Shown: positions 8,233 to 17,214 of the stretch, one piece after another
Position numbering within the stretch: the stretch's first letter is position 1
Layout of the letters: each line of letters opens with the position of its first letter
Position numbers and translations under genes: made by a program
Origin: Streptomyces ruber
GTDB taxonomy: Bacteria; Actinomycetota; Actinomycetes; Streptomycetales; Streptomycetaceae
Length of the DNA: 64,000 bases
Assembly: GCF_014648075.1 (NCBI RefSeq)
Contig: NZ_BMQK01000008.1
Span: forward strand, 186,001 to 250,000
Direction of reading: 5' to 3'
Notes under the pieces: generated by a model
Databases searched by the model: none
Told to the model about the DNA's origin: nothing
The model's input: only the letters and a program-made list of their open reading frames with translations

Positions 8233-8481
8233 ATGGCCGCCACTCAGGAAGAGATCGTCGCCGGTCTCGCCGACATCGTGAACGAGATCGCCGGCATCCC
8301 GGTTGAGGACGTCCAGCTGGACAAGTCCTTCACCGACGACCTGGACGTCGACTCGCTGTCCATGGTCGAGGTCGTCGTCGCCGCCGAGGAGCGCTTCGAC
8401 GTCAAGATCCCCGACGACGACGTCAAGAACCTCAAGACGGTCGGCGACGCGACCGAGTACATCCTCAAGCACCAGGCCTGA
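8233..8481 (+). CDS. acpP: Acyl carrier protein AcpP
   Basis: 82-residue acidic acyl carrier protein. The phosphopantetheine attachment serine is S41 in DDLDVDSLSMVEVV. It carries the growing acyl chain between FabD, FabH and FabF. A strong AAGGAG ribosome site precedes the ATG, consistent with the high expression expected of ACP. The 81-bp gap after fabH and the 118-bp gap before fabF are larger than elsewhere in the operon and could hold internal promoters; none is obvious. Confidence 0.97.
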   Translation: MAATQEEIVAGLADIVNEIAGIPVEDVQLDKSFTDDLDVDSLSMVEVVVAAEERFDVKIPDDDVKNLKTVGDATEYILKHQA

Positions 8482-8599
8482 CCCCCGGATCGACCCGGGC
8501 CCCGGCGCCGGGTCCGATCCCGTGGTCGGCCCGGTGCCCTGCCCCGCCGCCCGGCGGTGGCGCCGTACGAATCCTCGTAATCGTTGGAGAAGAATTCCC

Positions 8600-9871
8600 G
8601 TGAGCTCGACCAAGCGCACCGTGGTCGTCACCGGTATCGGCGCAACTTCACCGCTGGGTGGCGACGCGGCCACCACCTGGGAGGGCCTGGTCGCCGGACG
8701 TTCCGGTGTCCGCCCCCTCACGCAGGAGTGGGCCGCCGAGCAGGCGGTCAGGATCGCCGCTCCGGCCGCCGTGGACCCGTCCGAGGTCATCCCGCGGCCC
8801 CAGGCCCGCCGGCTCGACCGCTCGGCGCAGTTCGCGCTGATCGCCGCCAAGGAGGCGTGGGCCGACGCCGACTTCGACGAGAAGGCCGCCGACGACGGCG
8901 GCGTGGACCCCGACCGGCTCGGCGCGGTGATCGCCTCCGGCATCGGCGGTGTGACCACGCTCCTCGACCAGTACGACGTGCTGAAGGAGAAGGGCGTACG
9001 CCGGGTCTCCCCGCACACCGTGCCGATGCTGATGCCGAACGGCCCGTCCGCCAACGTGGGCCTGCTCGTCGGCGCCCGCGCCGGTGTGCACACCCCGGTC
9101 TCCGCCTGCGCGTCGGGCGCCGAGGCCATCGGCTACGCCATCGAGATGATCCGCACCGGCCGCGCCGACGTGGTCGTCGCGGGCGGCACCGAGGCGGCCA
9201 TCCATCCGCTGCCGATCGCCGCGTTCGGCAACATGATGGCGATGTCCAAGAACAACGAGGACCCCGAGGGCGCCTCGCGTCCGTACGACACCGCCCGGGA
9301 CGGCTTCGTCCTCGGCGAGGGCGCGGGTGTGGTCGTCCTGGAGTCCGCCGAGCACGCCGCGAAGCGCGGTGCCCGGGTGTACGCGGAGGCGGTCGGCCAG
9401 GGCATCTCCGCCGACGGCCACGACATCGTGCAGCCGGAGCCCGAGGGCCGCGGCATCTCGATGGCGCTGCGGGCCCTGCTGGACAACACGGACCTGGACC
9501 CGGCCGAGATCGTGCACGTCAACGCGCACGCCACCTCGACCCCGGCCGGCGACATCGCCGAGCTGAAGGCGCTGCGCAAGGTCTTCGGCGACGACGCGGA
9601 CCACATGGCGGTCTCCGCCACGAAGTCCATGACGGGCCACCTGCTGGGCGGCGCGGGCGGCGTGGAGACCGTGGCGACGGTCCTCGCCCTGTACCACCGG
9701 ATCGCCCCGCCGACGATCAACATCGAGAACCTCGACCCGGAGGCCGAGGCCAACGCGGACATCGTGCGCGGCGAGGCCCGCAAGCTGCCCGTGGAGGGCC
9801 GTATCGCCGCCCTGAACGACTCGTTCGGGTTCGGCGGGCACAACGTGGTGCTGGCGTTCCGTACGGTCTGA
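8600..9871 (+). CDS. fabF: Beta-ketoacyl-ACP synthase II FabF
   Basis: 423-residue elongating condensing enzyme. The Cys-His-His triad is C170 (SACASGA), H310 (NAHATST) and H347 (MTGHLLGGAG); the closing FGFGGHN motif is present. GTG start at 8600 with GGAGAA 8 bases upstream. Last gene of the fabDHPF operon, ended by a perfect hairpin 32 bp after the stop. Confidence 0.96.
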   Translation: MSSTKRTVVVTGIGATSPLGGDAATTWEGLVAGRSGVRPLTQEWAAEQAVRIAAPAAVDPSEVIPRPQARRLDRSAQFALIAAKEAWADADFDEKAADDGGVDPDRLGAVIASGIGGVTTLLDQYDVLKEKGVRRVSPHTVPMLMPNGPSANVGLLVGARAGVHTPVSACASGAEAIGYAIEMIRTGRADVVVAGGTEAAIHPLPIAAFGNMMAMSKNNEDPEGASRPYDTARDGFVLGEGAGVVVLESAEHAAKRGARVYAEAVGQGISADGHDIVQPEPEGRGISMALRALLDNTDLDPAEIVHVNAHATSTPAGDIAELKALRKVFGDDADHMAVSATKSMTGHLLGGAGGVETVATVLALYHRIAPPTINIENLDPEAEANADIVRGEARKLPVEGRIAALNDSFGFGGHNVVLAFRTV

Positions 9872-9903
9872 GGACCGCGCGAGGCGCGCCTGGGCACATG
9901 AGG

Positions 9904-9929
9904 AGGCCCCCACCGTCCGGTGGGGGCCT
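9904..9929. terminator. Bidirectional intrinsic terminator after fabF
   Basis: Perfect 11-bp stem AGGCCCCCACC / GGTGGGGGCCT with a GTCC loop. It lies between the converging fabF and DUF3145 genes and can serve both strands. The T-tract is short, as usual in high-GC actinobacteria. Confidence 0.85.
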
Positions 9930-9949
9930 TCCGCGTGCCTGACGGGACC

Positions 9950-10444
9950 TCAGACCACCTGGTGCAGCCAGCGCACCGGGGCGCCCTCGCCCGCGTAGCG
10001 GAAGGGCTCCAGTTCATCGTCCCAGGGCTTGCCGAGGAGGCGGGCGAGCTCGGCCTCCAGGTCGGTCTCGCCGCGCTGGGAGCGGAGCAGGGCGGCGCGC
10101 AGCCGGTCCTCGGGGATCAGGATGTCGCCGTGGATGCCGGTGACGGCGTGGAAGATGCCGAGGTCGGGGGTGCAGCTGTAGCGCTCGCCCTCGGCGTTCG
10201 CGCTGGGCTCCGCGGTGACCTCGAAGCGGAGCAGGTGCCAGCCGCGCAGCGCGGAGGCGAGCTGGGACGCGGTGCCGGGCTCGCCCCGCCAGGAGAACTC
10301 CGAGCGCCAGGTGCCCGGTGCCGCCGGCTGCCTGATCCAGTCGAGGCTGACGCGCGTCCCGAGGACGCCCGCCACGGCCCACTCGACGTGCGGGCAGAGC
10401 GCGCGCGGTGCGGAGTGCACGTACAGAACTCCACGTGTCGTCAC
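9950..10444 (-). CDS. DUF3145 family protein
   Basis: 164-residue protein of the actinobacterial DUF3145 family, function unknown. Its conserved position next to the fab operon suggests a link with lipid or ACP metabolism, but no catalytic motif is recognisable. Features: strand-rich start (GVLYVHSAPRALCPHVEWA), several conserved tryptophans, and an acidic C-terminus (WDDELEPFRYAGEG). GTG start at 10444 preceded by GGGAGG. The opposite-strand hairpin at 9904-9929 closes its transcript. Confidence 0.85.
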   Translation of the reverse strand: MTTRGVLYVHSAPRALCPHVEWAVAGVLGTRVSLDWIRQPAAPGTWRSEFSWRGEPGTASQLASALRGWHLLRFEVTAEPSANAEGERYSCTPDLGIFHAVTGIHGDILIPEDRLRAALLRSQRGETDLEAELARLLGKPWDDELEPFRYAGEGAPVRWLHQVV

Positions 10445-10746
10445 CGGGCCTCCCTAGTAACTTGGCGGAACGGGGAGCGGCAGGGCAGCCACGGGGCGAG
10501 GCTACCGTGCGGCGGGCCGAGGAGTGTGACGTACCGTCGGAGCCGATGCCGGGAAACGACGAGGTTTCACCCGGCGAGACGTGTGAACGGGTTTCCGGCC
10601 GGAGGCCGGAAATGTCCCCCGGTGTGGTGGCCGTCCTCGCGGACCCGTGCTGACCGGCCGCGACGGCCCGGTGGCGGGCGGTGGCGGCGGCACGGGCCGG
10701 GACGGGCCGCTCCGGCGGTGCCGTATACGAAAGAGGGGACCTGGGG
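10445..10746. other. Divergent intergenic region with a 9-bp hairpin
   Basis: Promoter region between the DUF3145 gene (minus) and the SGNH hydrolase (plus). It holds a perfect inverted repeat, TTTCCGGCC (10592-10600), loop GGA, GGCCGGAAA (10604-10612), on the side of the hydrolase. No coding sequence with convincing codon bias is visible. The hairpin could be an operator or leader structure. Confidence 0.5.
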
Positions 10747-11628
10747 ATGCGCGGAAGACCCCATCGGTCGCGGGCGGTGCTCGCGGCCCTGACGACGGCC
10801 GTGCTGGGGGCGGTGGGCTGCGACGCCTCGGGCGGCGGCTCGCCCGCCCCGGGCGGCAGCTCGGCGTCCCCGACGCCCGCGTGGGACCGTGCGCCCCGGT
10901 CCGTGGCGGCCGTCGGGGACTCCATCACCACGGGCTTCGACGCCTGCTCGGTGCTGTCGGACTGCCCGGAGGCCTCGTGGGCGACCGGGAGCGACCCCGA
11001 GGTCGACAGCCTCGCCGTGCGGCTGCTGGGGGCGGACGGGACCGCCGGGCGGAGCTGGAACCACGCGGTGAGCGGGGCGCGGATGGCGGATCTGCCGGCC
11101 CAGATGACGAAGGCGGCGGCGGAGCGGCCGGAGCTGGTGACGGTGATGGCCGGCGCGAACGACGCGTGCCGCGAGACGACGGACGCCATGACGCCGGTGG
11201 ACGCCTTCCGGTCCTCCTTCGAGGAGGCCATGGCGGCGCTGCGGAAGGACGCCCCGAAGGCGCAGGTGTACGTGGCGAGCGTGCCGGACCTGAAGCGGCT
11301 GTGGTCCGAGGGCCGGGCCAATCCGCTCGGCAAGCAGGTGTGGAAGCTGGGCATCTGCCCGTCGATGCTCGCCGATCCGGACGCCCTGGACGCGGCGGCG
11401 AACACGCGGCGCGACGCGGTGCGGGAGCGGGTGGAGGCGTACAACGGGGTGCTGGAGGAGGTGTGCGCGAAGGACCGGCGGTGCCGCTTCGACGGGGGCG
11501 CGGTGTTCGACTACCGGTTCGGGACGGCGGAGCTCAGCCCGTGGGACTGGTTCCACCCGAGCGTCAAGGGCCAGGCGCGGCTCGCGGAGATCGCGTACCG
11601 CGCGGTCACGGCGGAGGAGGCGCCGTGA
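10747..11628 (+). CDS. Secreted SGNH/GDSL-type hydrolase, probable lipoprotein
   Basis: 293-residue exported esterase/lipase. An N-terminal signal ends at a lipobox-like AVGC with C25 as probable lipidation site, followed by a Gly/Ser/Pro linker. SGNH blocks are all visible: block I GDS60 (VGDSITTG), block III GAND (N139) and block V D268-W-F-H271. Several cysteines (C68, C74, C142, C205, C241, C247) probably form disulfides as in the Streptomyces SGNH lipases. The substrate is likely an acyl ester in lipid or cell-wall material (inference). ATG at 10747 with a GGGGA ribosome site. Confidence 0.88.
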   Translation: MRGRPHRSRAVLAALTTAVLGAVGCDASGGGSPAPGGSSASPTPAWDRAPRSVAAVGDSITTGFDACSVLSDCPEASWATGSDPEVDSLAVRLLGADGTAGRSWNHAVSGARMADLPAQMTKAAAERPELVTVMAGANDACRETTDAMTPVDAFRSSFEEAMAALRKDAPKAQVYVASVPDLKRLWSEGRANPLGKQVWKLGICPSMLADPDALDAAANTRRDAVRERVEAYNGVLEEVCAKDRRCRFDGGAVFDYRFGTAELSPWDWFHPSVKGQARLAEIAYRAVTAEEAP

Positions 11629-11659
11629 CCGCGCGGCGGCGACGAGGTGCGTGTGCCGG

Positions 11660-14137
11660 TCAGGCCACCACGGTCGCCGTCAGACGGCGGTCCGCGACCG
11701 AGCGGCCGGCCTCGACCTCGTACGCGCCCGTCACGTGCGTCCAGGCACCGGCGGCCTCGTCCCAGATCTCGAAGGCACGGGCCGGGAGCTCCACGACGGC
11801 CTCCACGCTCTCGCCGGGGGCCGCCTCGACGGACGCGAAGCCGGCGAGCTGCCGGGCCGGGCGGTCCGCGCCCGGGGCGGCCGGTGCCAGGTAGACCTGG
11901 ACGACCTCGCGGCCCGCGCGCTCCCCGGAGTTGCGGACGCGGACGGTGACGGACCGGCCGGTCACGTCGATCGACTCGTACATCCAGTCGGTGTAGCCGA
12001 GGCCGTGGCCGAAGGCGTACGAGGGGGTGCGGCCCTCCTTCTCCCAGGCCCGGTAGCCGATGAACACGCCCTCGGTGTACGGGAGTTCGCCGTTGTCCGG
12101 GGTGACCTGCGTGACCGGGGCGTCCGTCAGCGAGCCCCAGGTGGTGGGGAGCCGGCCGCCCGGTTCGTGCGCGCCCGTGAGGACGTCGGCGAGGGCGGCG
12201 CCGCCCTCCTGGCCGGGGAACCAGGTGAGGAGGACCGCGGCGACCTCGTGCCGCCAGGGGAGCTCCACCGGGGAGCCGGAGTTGACGACCACGACCGTGT
12301 TCGGGTTGGCGGCGGCGACGGCGCGCACCAGGTCGTCCTGGTGGCCGGGGAGCCTCAGGTCCTCGCGGTCGAAGCCCTCGGACTCGACGAGGTCGGTGGT
12401 GGCGACCACGACGACGGCGGTGTCGGCGGCGCGGGCCGCCTCCACGGCCTCGGCGATCAGTTCGTCGGGGTCGCGCCGCGGCTCCTGGTGGCAGAGCTCG
12501 AAGGTGATCACCTTCATGGGGAGGTCCTCGGGGAGGGCGACGACGTGACGCAGGGAGACCTCGACCGGTTCGCCCGCCGCGAGCTCGACCCGGGCCCGGG
12601 GCACGGGGGCACCGAAGAAGGCTTCGAAGGGGTCGTCCTTGGCCGGGCGCTGGACGTCGTCGAAGTACGTCGTGCCGTCGACGGTGAGGGTGAAGGCCCC
12701 CATGCCCTTGATGCCGAACGCGTGCGCGCCGCTCTCGCGCGGGGTGAACGTGCCGGTCAGCTCGACGGTGTGCAGCCGGTCGTCGGTGACGCCGTCGGGG
12801 CGGTCGGAGCCCATCCACTGCAGGTGTCCGTTGGGTGCGGAGCCGGTGCCGATGACCGTGCCGTCGGCGTCGCGGCACACGGCCCGCAGCTCGAAGCCCC
12901 GGTCGGCGGCGGCGAGTTCCTCGTTGGGGTCGGCGCCGAGGGCGTAGGTGAGGGTGCCCTCGGGGAGGGCGGCGGTGAGTCCGTCGAGCGGGGAGACGAC
13001 GTGGTCGGGGAAGACGGTGGCGGAGCCGCCGCCGAGGACGCGGGCGTCGCGGGCGGCGGCCCCGATCAGGGCGACCTTTCCACCGGGCCTCAGGGGCAGG
13101 GCGGGCGCCCCGTCGCGGACCTCGTTGCGGACCAGGACGAAGGAGCGGCGGGCGATCTCGCGGGCGAGGGCCTGGCCGTCGACGGGGGCGGGCAGGTCGG
13201 TGACGGCGGGTTCGGCGCCGTCGAGGGCGCCGACCCGGGCGGCGAGGCGGAGGACGTTGCGCACGGCCTCGTCGACCTTCGCCTCCTCGACCTCGCCGTC
13301 CCTGACCGCCTTGGCGAGGGCCTCGCCGTACACGGTGCGCGGGCCGGGCATCGCGACGTCGAGGCCGCCCTCGATCGCGCCCGCGGTGGACCGGGCGGCC
13401 ATCCAGTCGGAGACGTTGAAGCCGTCGAAGCCCCACTCGCCGCGCAGGACCTCGTTCACCAGGTGGTGGTGTTCGGTCATCGTCGTGCCGTTGACGGTGT
13501 TGTAGGCGGTCATGATGCCCCAGGGGCGGGCGTTCCCGACGATGGCCTCGAAGGGCGCCAGGTACAGCTCGCGCAGTGCGCGTCCGGAGACGAGGTTGTC
13601 CACCGTGAAGCGGTCGGTCTCGGCGTCGTTGGCGACGAAGTGCTTCACCGTGGTGCCGACCCCGCCGGACTGCACGCCCCGCACGTACCCGGTGCCGATC
13701 CGCCCGGTCAGGTACGGGTCCTCGCTGTACGCCTCGAAGTGGCGGCCGCCGAGCGGGGAACGGTGCAGGTTGACCGTGGGGGCGAGGAGGACGTGGACGC
13801 CCTTGCGGCGGGCCTCCTGGGCGAGCAGCACTCCGGCGCGGTGGGCGAGGTCGGGATCCCAGGCGGCGGCGAGCGCGGTCGGGGAGGGCAGCGCCACGGA
13901 CGGGTCGTCGGCGGTCCAGCGGACGCCCCGTACGCCGATCGGGCCGTCGGACATGACGAGCGACTTGAGGCCGATCTCGGGCAGGGCGGGCAGCGACCAC
14001 ATGTCCTGTCCGGCGAGCAGCCGTGCCTTCGCGTCGAGACCGAGCCGGCCGAGGGCGGCCTCGACGACTGCCTCGCGGGCCTCGTCCGCCGAGGTCACGG
14101 GGGTGTTCCCGGCGGGAGCGGAGCGGGGGTGCGTCAT
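11660..14137 (-). CDS. Glycoside hydrolase family 3 beta-glucosidase with PA14 domain
   Basis: 825-residue GH3 enzyme. The N-terminal TIM barrel has the catalytic nucleophile D244 (GFNVSDW) and the substrate-binding K165-H166 (TTVKHFVAN). The alpha/beta sandwich domain follows. A PA14 insertion lies at about residues 390-560 (FELRAVC...HAFGIKGMGAFTLTVDG) and an Fn3-like domain ends the protein. No signal peptide, so it acts in the cytoplasm on imported oligosaccharides or glycosides. PA14-containing GH3 enzymes (BglB/KmBglI type) release terminal glucose; the exact substrate is not readable. Divergent TetR regulator likely controls it. Confidence 0.93.
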   Translation of the reverse strand: MTHPRSAPAGNTPVTSADEAREAVVEAALGRLGLDAKARLLAGQDMWSLPALPEIGLKSLVMSDGPIGVRGVRWTADDPSVALPSPTALAAAWDPDLAHRAGVLLAQEARRKGVHVLLAPTVNLHRSPLGGRHFEAYSEDPYLTGRIGTGYVRGVQSGGVGTTVKHFVANDAETDRFTVDNLVSGRALRELYLAPFEAIVGNARPWGIMTAYNTVNGTTMTEHHHLVNEVLRGEWGFDGFNVSDWMAARSTAGAIEGGLDVAMPGPRTVYGEALAKAVRDGEVEEAKVDEAVRNVLRLAARVGALDGAEPAVTDLPAPVDGQALAREIARRSFVLVRNEVRDGAPALPLRPGGKVALIGAAARDARVLGGGSATVFPDHVVSPLDGLTAALPEGTLTYALGADPNEELAAADRGFELRAVCRDADGTVIGTGSAPNGHLQWMGSDRPDGVTDDRLHTVELTGTFTPRESGAHAFGIKGMGAFTLTVDGTTYFDDVQRPAKDDPFEAFFGAPVPRARVELAAGEPVEVSLRHVVALPEDLPMKVITFELCHQEPRRDPDELIAEAVEAARAADTAVVVVATTDLVESEGFDREDLRLPGHQDDLVRAVAAANPNTVVVVNSGSPVELPWRHEVAAVLLTWFPGQEGGAALADVLTGAHEPGGRLPTTWGSLTDAPVTQVTPDNGELPYTEGVFIGYRAWEKEGRTPSYAFGHGLGYTDWMYESIDVTGRSVTVRVRNSGERAGREVVQVYLAPAAPGADRPARQLAGFASVEAAPGESVEAVVELPARAFEIWDEAAGAWTHVTGAYEVEAGRSVADRRLTATVVA

Positions 14138-14225
14138 ACGGGGTGCCTCCTCGGTGAAGCGGTGGAGCGGTGACGTCCGCGCGGGTCTCCATCCTGCACC
14201 CAGAGCCTGTACAGCATTAGCTTTT

Positions 14226-14263
14226 GTTATCTTGTCGTTATCTCACGAGTGCTCATGCGTGAG
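14226..14263. promoter_or_regulatory. Candidate TetR operator between GH3 gene and tetR
   Basis: Direct repeat GTTATCT at 14226-14232 and 14237-14243 (11-bp period, one helical turn), merging into a dyad CTCACG (14242-14247) / CGTGAG (14258-14263). The position between divergent genes suits an operator for the adjacent TetR protein. Seen in sequence; function is inference. Confidence 0.5.
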
Positions 14264-14295
14264 GGCGCCACGCCCGGTTGCCGTACGGTGACGCC

Positions 14296-14889
14296 ATGAG
14301 CACCAGGGCCAGAAGCGAGGAACGGCGTGCCGACATCGTCCGGGCCGCCCTGGAAGTGATCGCCGAGCGTGGCTACCGGGGCGCGAGCATGGCCGCGATC
14401 GCCGAGCGGGTCGGGCTCACCCAGCAGGGCCTGCTGCACTACTTCCCCACCAAGGACGCGCTGCTCGTCGCGGTGCTGAAGGAGCGGGACCAGTGGGACG
14501 CGGTGCCCGACAGCCCGTGGCGGCTCGATCTGCTGGCCGCGCTCGTCGAGTACAACGCCATGCGGCCGGGGATCGTACAGACGTTCTCCGCGCTGCTCGG
14601 CGAGAGCGTCACGGAGGACCATCCCGCGCGCGGGTTCTTCACCGAGCGGTACGAAAGGGTGCGCGCCAGCATGACGGGGGTGCTGCGCGACCGGTACGGG
14701 GAGCGGCTGCCTGGCGGGCTCACTCCGGAGCGGGCGGCCCCGCTGCTCGTGGCGGTGATGGACGGGCTCCAGTACCAGTGGCTGCTGGATCCGGAGGCGG
14801 TGGACATGCCGGGGGCGTTCTCGGACTTCGTGAAGCTGCTGGGCGGGGCGGCCGAGGCTCCCTGTGAACAGGAGGAAACAGCGGACTGA
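14296..14889 (+). CDS. TetR-family transcriptional regulator
   Basis: 197-residue TetR-type repressor. N-terminal HTH: ADIVRAALEVIAERGYRGASMAAIAERVGLTQQGLLHYF. The C-terminal ligand domain is of the kind found next to beta-glucosidase and sugar genes in actinobacteria. ATG at 14296 with TACGGT ending 6 bases before it, so the transcript is probably leaderless. It is divergent from the GH3 beta-glucosidase and probably represses it until a glycoside inducer appears (inference). Confidence 0.9.
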   Translation: MSTRARSEERRADIVRAALEVIAERGYRGASMAAIAERVGLTQQGLLHYFPTKDALLVAVLKERDQWDAVPDSPWRLDLLAALVEYNAMRPGIVQTFSALLGESVTEDHPARGFFTERYERVRASMTGVLRDRYGERLPGGLTPERAAPLLVAVMDGLQYQWLLDPEAVDMPGAFSDFVKLLGGAAEAPCEQEETAD

Positions 14890-14969
14890 TCTTCCTGGCG
14901 TACGCCCCTGCCGTCACGCGATACTGCCGCCGTCCCCCACGCCACGGCGACAGAAGGAGCCGAACTCCC

Positions 14970-16289
14970 TTGACCTCCCTGCGCACACGGATCGGCATAG
15001 CCGGCACGGCCCTGCTCACCGCGATCACAGCACCCACGACCGCCGTCGCGGCCCCGGTCGCGCCGCCCTCCTCCGCGGCCTCCCCCACCGTCGAGGAACA
15101 GCGTCTCGACCGGGCCGCGCCCCAGGAGATCCTGCGGCGCTCCGGGTTCGACTCGGTGGCGCCGGCGTTCGCCCGGGCGCTGTCGAAGGCCCGCTCGTAC
15201 GCCCAGGCCGAGCGGATCGCCGAGCGCGAGGGCACGCGGCTGTGGGAGCGGGCCGTGGACCGGGCGCAGGGGCGCGGTCCGGCGCAGTACGAAGAGCGCG
15301 AAGCGCCTCCCCTGGAGGGTGGTGGTGGGCGACGGGCGGGCATCAGCCGTGACGACGACCGGCCGCTGTACTGGGCCCGGCTGGGGATGACGCGGGAGGT
15401 GCGCGGCTGGGAGCCGGCGAGGTTCCGGCTGACGGACGCCCAGCGGGAGCGGCTCCTGGAGGCCGTGGAGCGGACCTCGCGCGGGCAGGACTCCCTCGAC
15501 TTCCCGCGGGCCGGGGACGGCGTGAAACGCGTTCTCGTCACCGGCTTCGACCCGTTCACCCTGGACCGGGACGCCCGCATCTCCAACCCGTCCGGCGCCA
15601 CCGCGCTCGCCCTCGACGGCACGGTGATCCGGACCGCGGACGGCCCGGCGCGCATCGAGGCGGCCGTCTTCCCGGTGCGCTGGGACGACTTCGCCGCCGG
15701 GGAGGTGGAGCGGACGCTGCGGCCGGTGCTGCCGCAGGTGGACGTGTTCACGACGGTGAGCCAGGGCCGGGCGGGCCGCTTCGACATCGAGCGCACCAAC
15801 GGCGCCTGGCGCGGCGGCTCCCCCGACAACGAGAACGTCTCCCGCGCGGAGACGGTCCCGGTGACCGACCCCGCGTCCCAGCCGCAGTGGACGTCCACGA
15901 CCCTGCCGTACGCGGACATCGTGGCGGCGGAGACGGGCCGTTTCCCGGTGTACGACAACACGAGCGTCACCGAGATCCCGGCGGGCGGGACGCAGTCCGT
16001 CACGCGGCCGGAGGGACCGACCCCGGGTTCGACGGCGCGCTCCGGTGGCGGCGGCAACTACCTGTCCAACGAGATCGCCTACCGCGCGACGCTGCTGCGC
16101 GACCGTCTGGGACTCCACGACGAACTGCCGGGCGGCCACGTGCACACGCCGATCCTCGACTTCGGCGCGGACAACACGGACCCGGAGACCGGAACGGTCA
16201 CCGATCCGGAGTTCGTACGGAACCGGCTGGACATCATCGACCAGGTGCGGGAGATCGTGCGGGTGGCCGCGGAGGCGGACGGGGCGTAG
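14970..16289 (+). CDS. Secreted pyroglutamyl-peptidase-like protein lacking the catalytic Cys
   Basis: 439-residue exported protein: Sec signal (about 1-27, ending AVAAP), an extra N-terminal domain, then a peptidase C15 (pyroglutamyl peptidase I)-like domain from residue about 187 (RVLVTGFDPF). The family glutamate appears as E274 (RFDIERT) and the histidine in the GGHVHTP motif (H390/H392). The position of the nucleophile in the family motif Y-L-C-N reads Y-L-S366-N here, so the cysteine is replaced by serine. TTG start with AGAAGGAG 9 bases upstream. Either a serine variant or a non-peptidase. It follows tetR but has its own ribosome site and probably its own promoter. Confidence 0.75.
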   Translation: MTSLRTRIGIAGTALLTAITAPTTAVAAPVAPPSSAASPTVEEQRLDRAAPQEILRRSGFDSVAPAFARALSKARSYAQAERIAEREGTRLWERAVDRAQGRGPAQYEEREAPPLEGGGGRRAGISRDDDRPLYWARLGMTREVRGWEPARFRLTDAQRERLLEAVERTSRGQDSLDFPRAGDGVKRVLVTGFDPFTLDRDARISNPSGATALALDGTVIRTADGPARIEAAVFPVRWDDFAAGEVERTLRPVLPQVDVFTTVSQGRAGRFDIERTNGAWRGGSPDNENVSRAETVPVTDPASQPQWTSTTLPYADIVAAETGRFPVYDNTSVTEIPAGGTQSVTRPEGPTPGSTARSGGGGNYLSNEIAYRATLLRDRLGLHDELPGGHVHTPILDFGADNTDPETGTVTDPEFVRNRLDIIDQVREIVRVAAEADGA

Positions 16290-16320
16290 CGGACCGGGCC
16301 GCGGGTCAGGACGGCACGGG

Positions 16321-17154
16321 TCAGGGCGTCGCCGTCTCCGGTGACTGGTCGTCGTACCGTGTCCGGCCCGCGGCGTCCTCGTCGCCGTCCTCGTCACCGT
16401 CCTCCCGGATCTCCTCGCCGAGCAGGTCGCGGGCCAGCAGGGTGGCGCCCGCGACCGCGCCCGGCATCAGGAAGACGGCCACGAACGGGACCAGGAAGGC
16501 GAGGCCGAGCGGCGTACCGAAGCCCCAGACCAGCGTCTTGCGGGCGCGCAGTAGGGTCAGGCGCTCGCGGAGCTCGACGCCGCGGCGCTGGAGGGCTACG
16601 GCGGTGAGCTCCTCGGTGAGGAAGAAGCCGGTGACGAAGAAACCGATCACGGGGACGACCGTCTGCCCGGCGACCGGGATGAAGCCGAGCGCGAAGAGGA
16701 GTACGGCCCACACGAGGGCGCGGACGAGGATGCGGACGCTGTCGCGGGCCGAGATCCACAGGTCACGGGCGAGCGACAGGCCGGACTCCGGAGCGGTGCC
16801 GTCCGGGGAGACGTCGCGGTCGACCTTCTCCGAGAGACTCTCGTAGAAGGGGTCGCCGATGAGCAGCGTCACCGCCGTGAAGGTGAGGACGGCGAGCAGC
16901 AGGCCGAGGGCGAACAGGACGACGGTCAGGAATCCGCGGAAGAGGCCCTGCCAGGGACTGGACCAGTCGTCGGCGAACGGCGTCGCCCAGCCGACGAGGT
17001 CCGCGCCCCACAGCGCGAGGGCGACGAGGGCGGCCACGTACAGCACGAGCGTGATCAGGCCCGGGACCAGCCCGAAGCCGTACTGCTTCCCGTGCCGGGC
17101 GACCCATCGCTGGCCGCGGAGCAAGTACGTGAATCCCACCCGTAGATCGCGCAT
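16321..17154 (-). CDS. EI24/CysZ-like integral membrane protein
   Basis: 277-residue membrane protein of the EI24 domain family, which includes CysZ sulfate permeases. Four to six hydrophobic helices are visible (LITLVLYVAALVALALW, FLTVVLFALGLLLAVLTF, LVWAVLLFALGFIPV, VIGFFVTGFFLTEE, GLAFLVPFVAVFLMPG) and a conserved GDPFYESLSEKVD loop. The C-terminus is acidic. ATG at 17154 has TAGAGT ending 6 bases before it, so leaderless; a GGAAC-GT-GTTCC dyad (17176-17187) lies at the -35 position. The sulfate-transport role is only suggested by family. Confidence 0.8.
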   Translation of the reverse strand: MRDLRVGFTYLLRGQRWVARHGKQYGFGLVPGLITLVLYVAALVALALWGADLVGWATPFADDWSSPWQGLFRGFLTVVLFALGLLLAVLTFTAVTLLIGDPFYESLSEKVDRDVSPDGTAPESGLSLARDLWISARDSVRILVRALVWAVLLFALGFIPVAGQTVVPVIGFFVTGFFLTEELTAVALQRRGVELRERLTLLRARKTLVWGFGTPLGLAFLVPFVAVFLMPGAVAGATLLARDLLGEEIREDGDEDGDEDAAGRTRYDDQSPETATP

Positions 17155-17214
17155 GCGTGCACTCTAGCCAAGGCGGGAACGTGTTCCGCCCGTCGCCCCG
17201 GACGGCCCCGTCCG

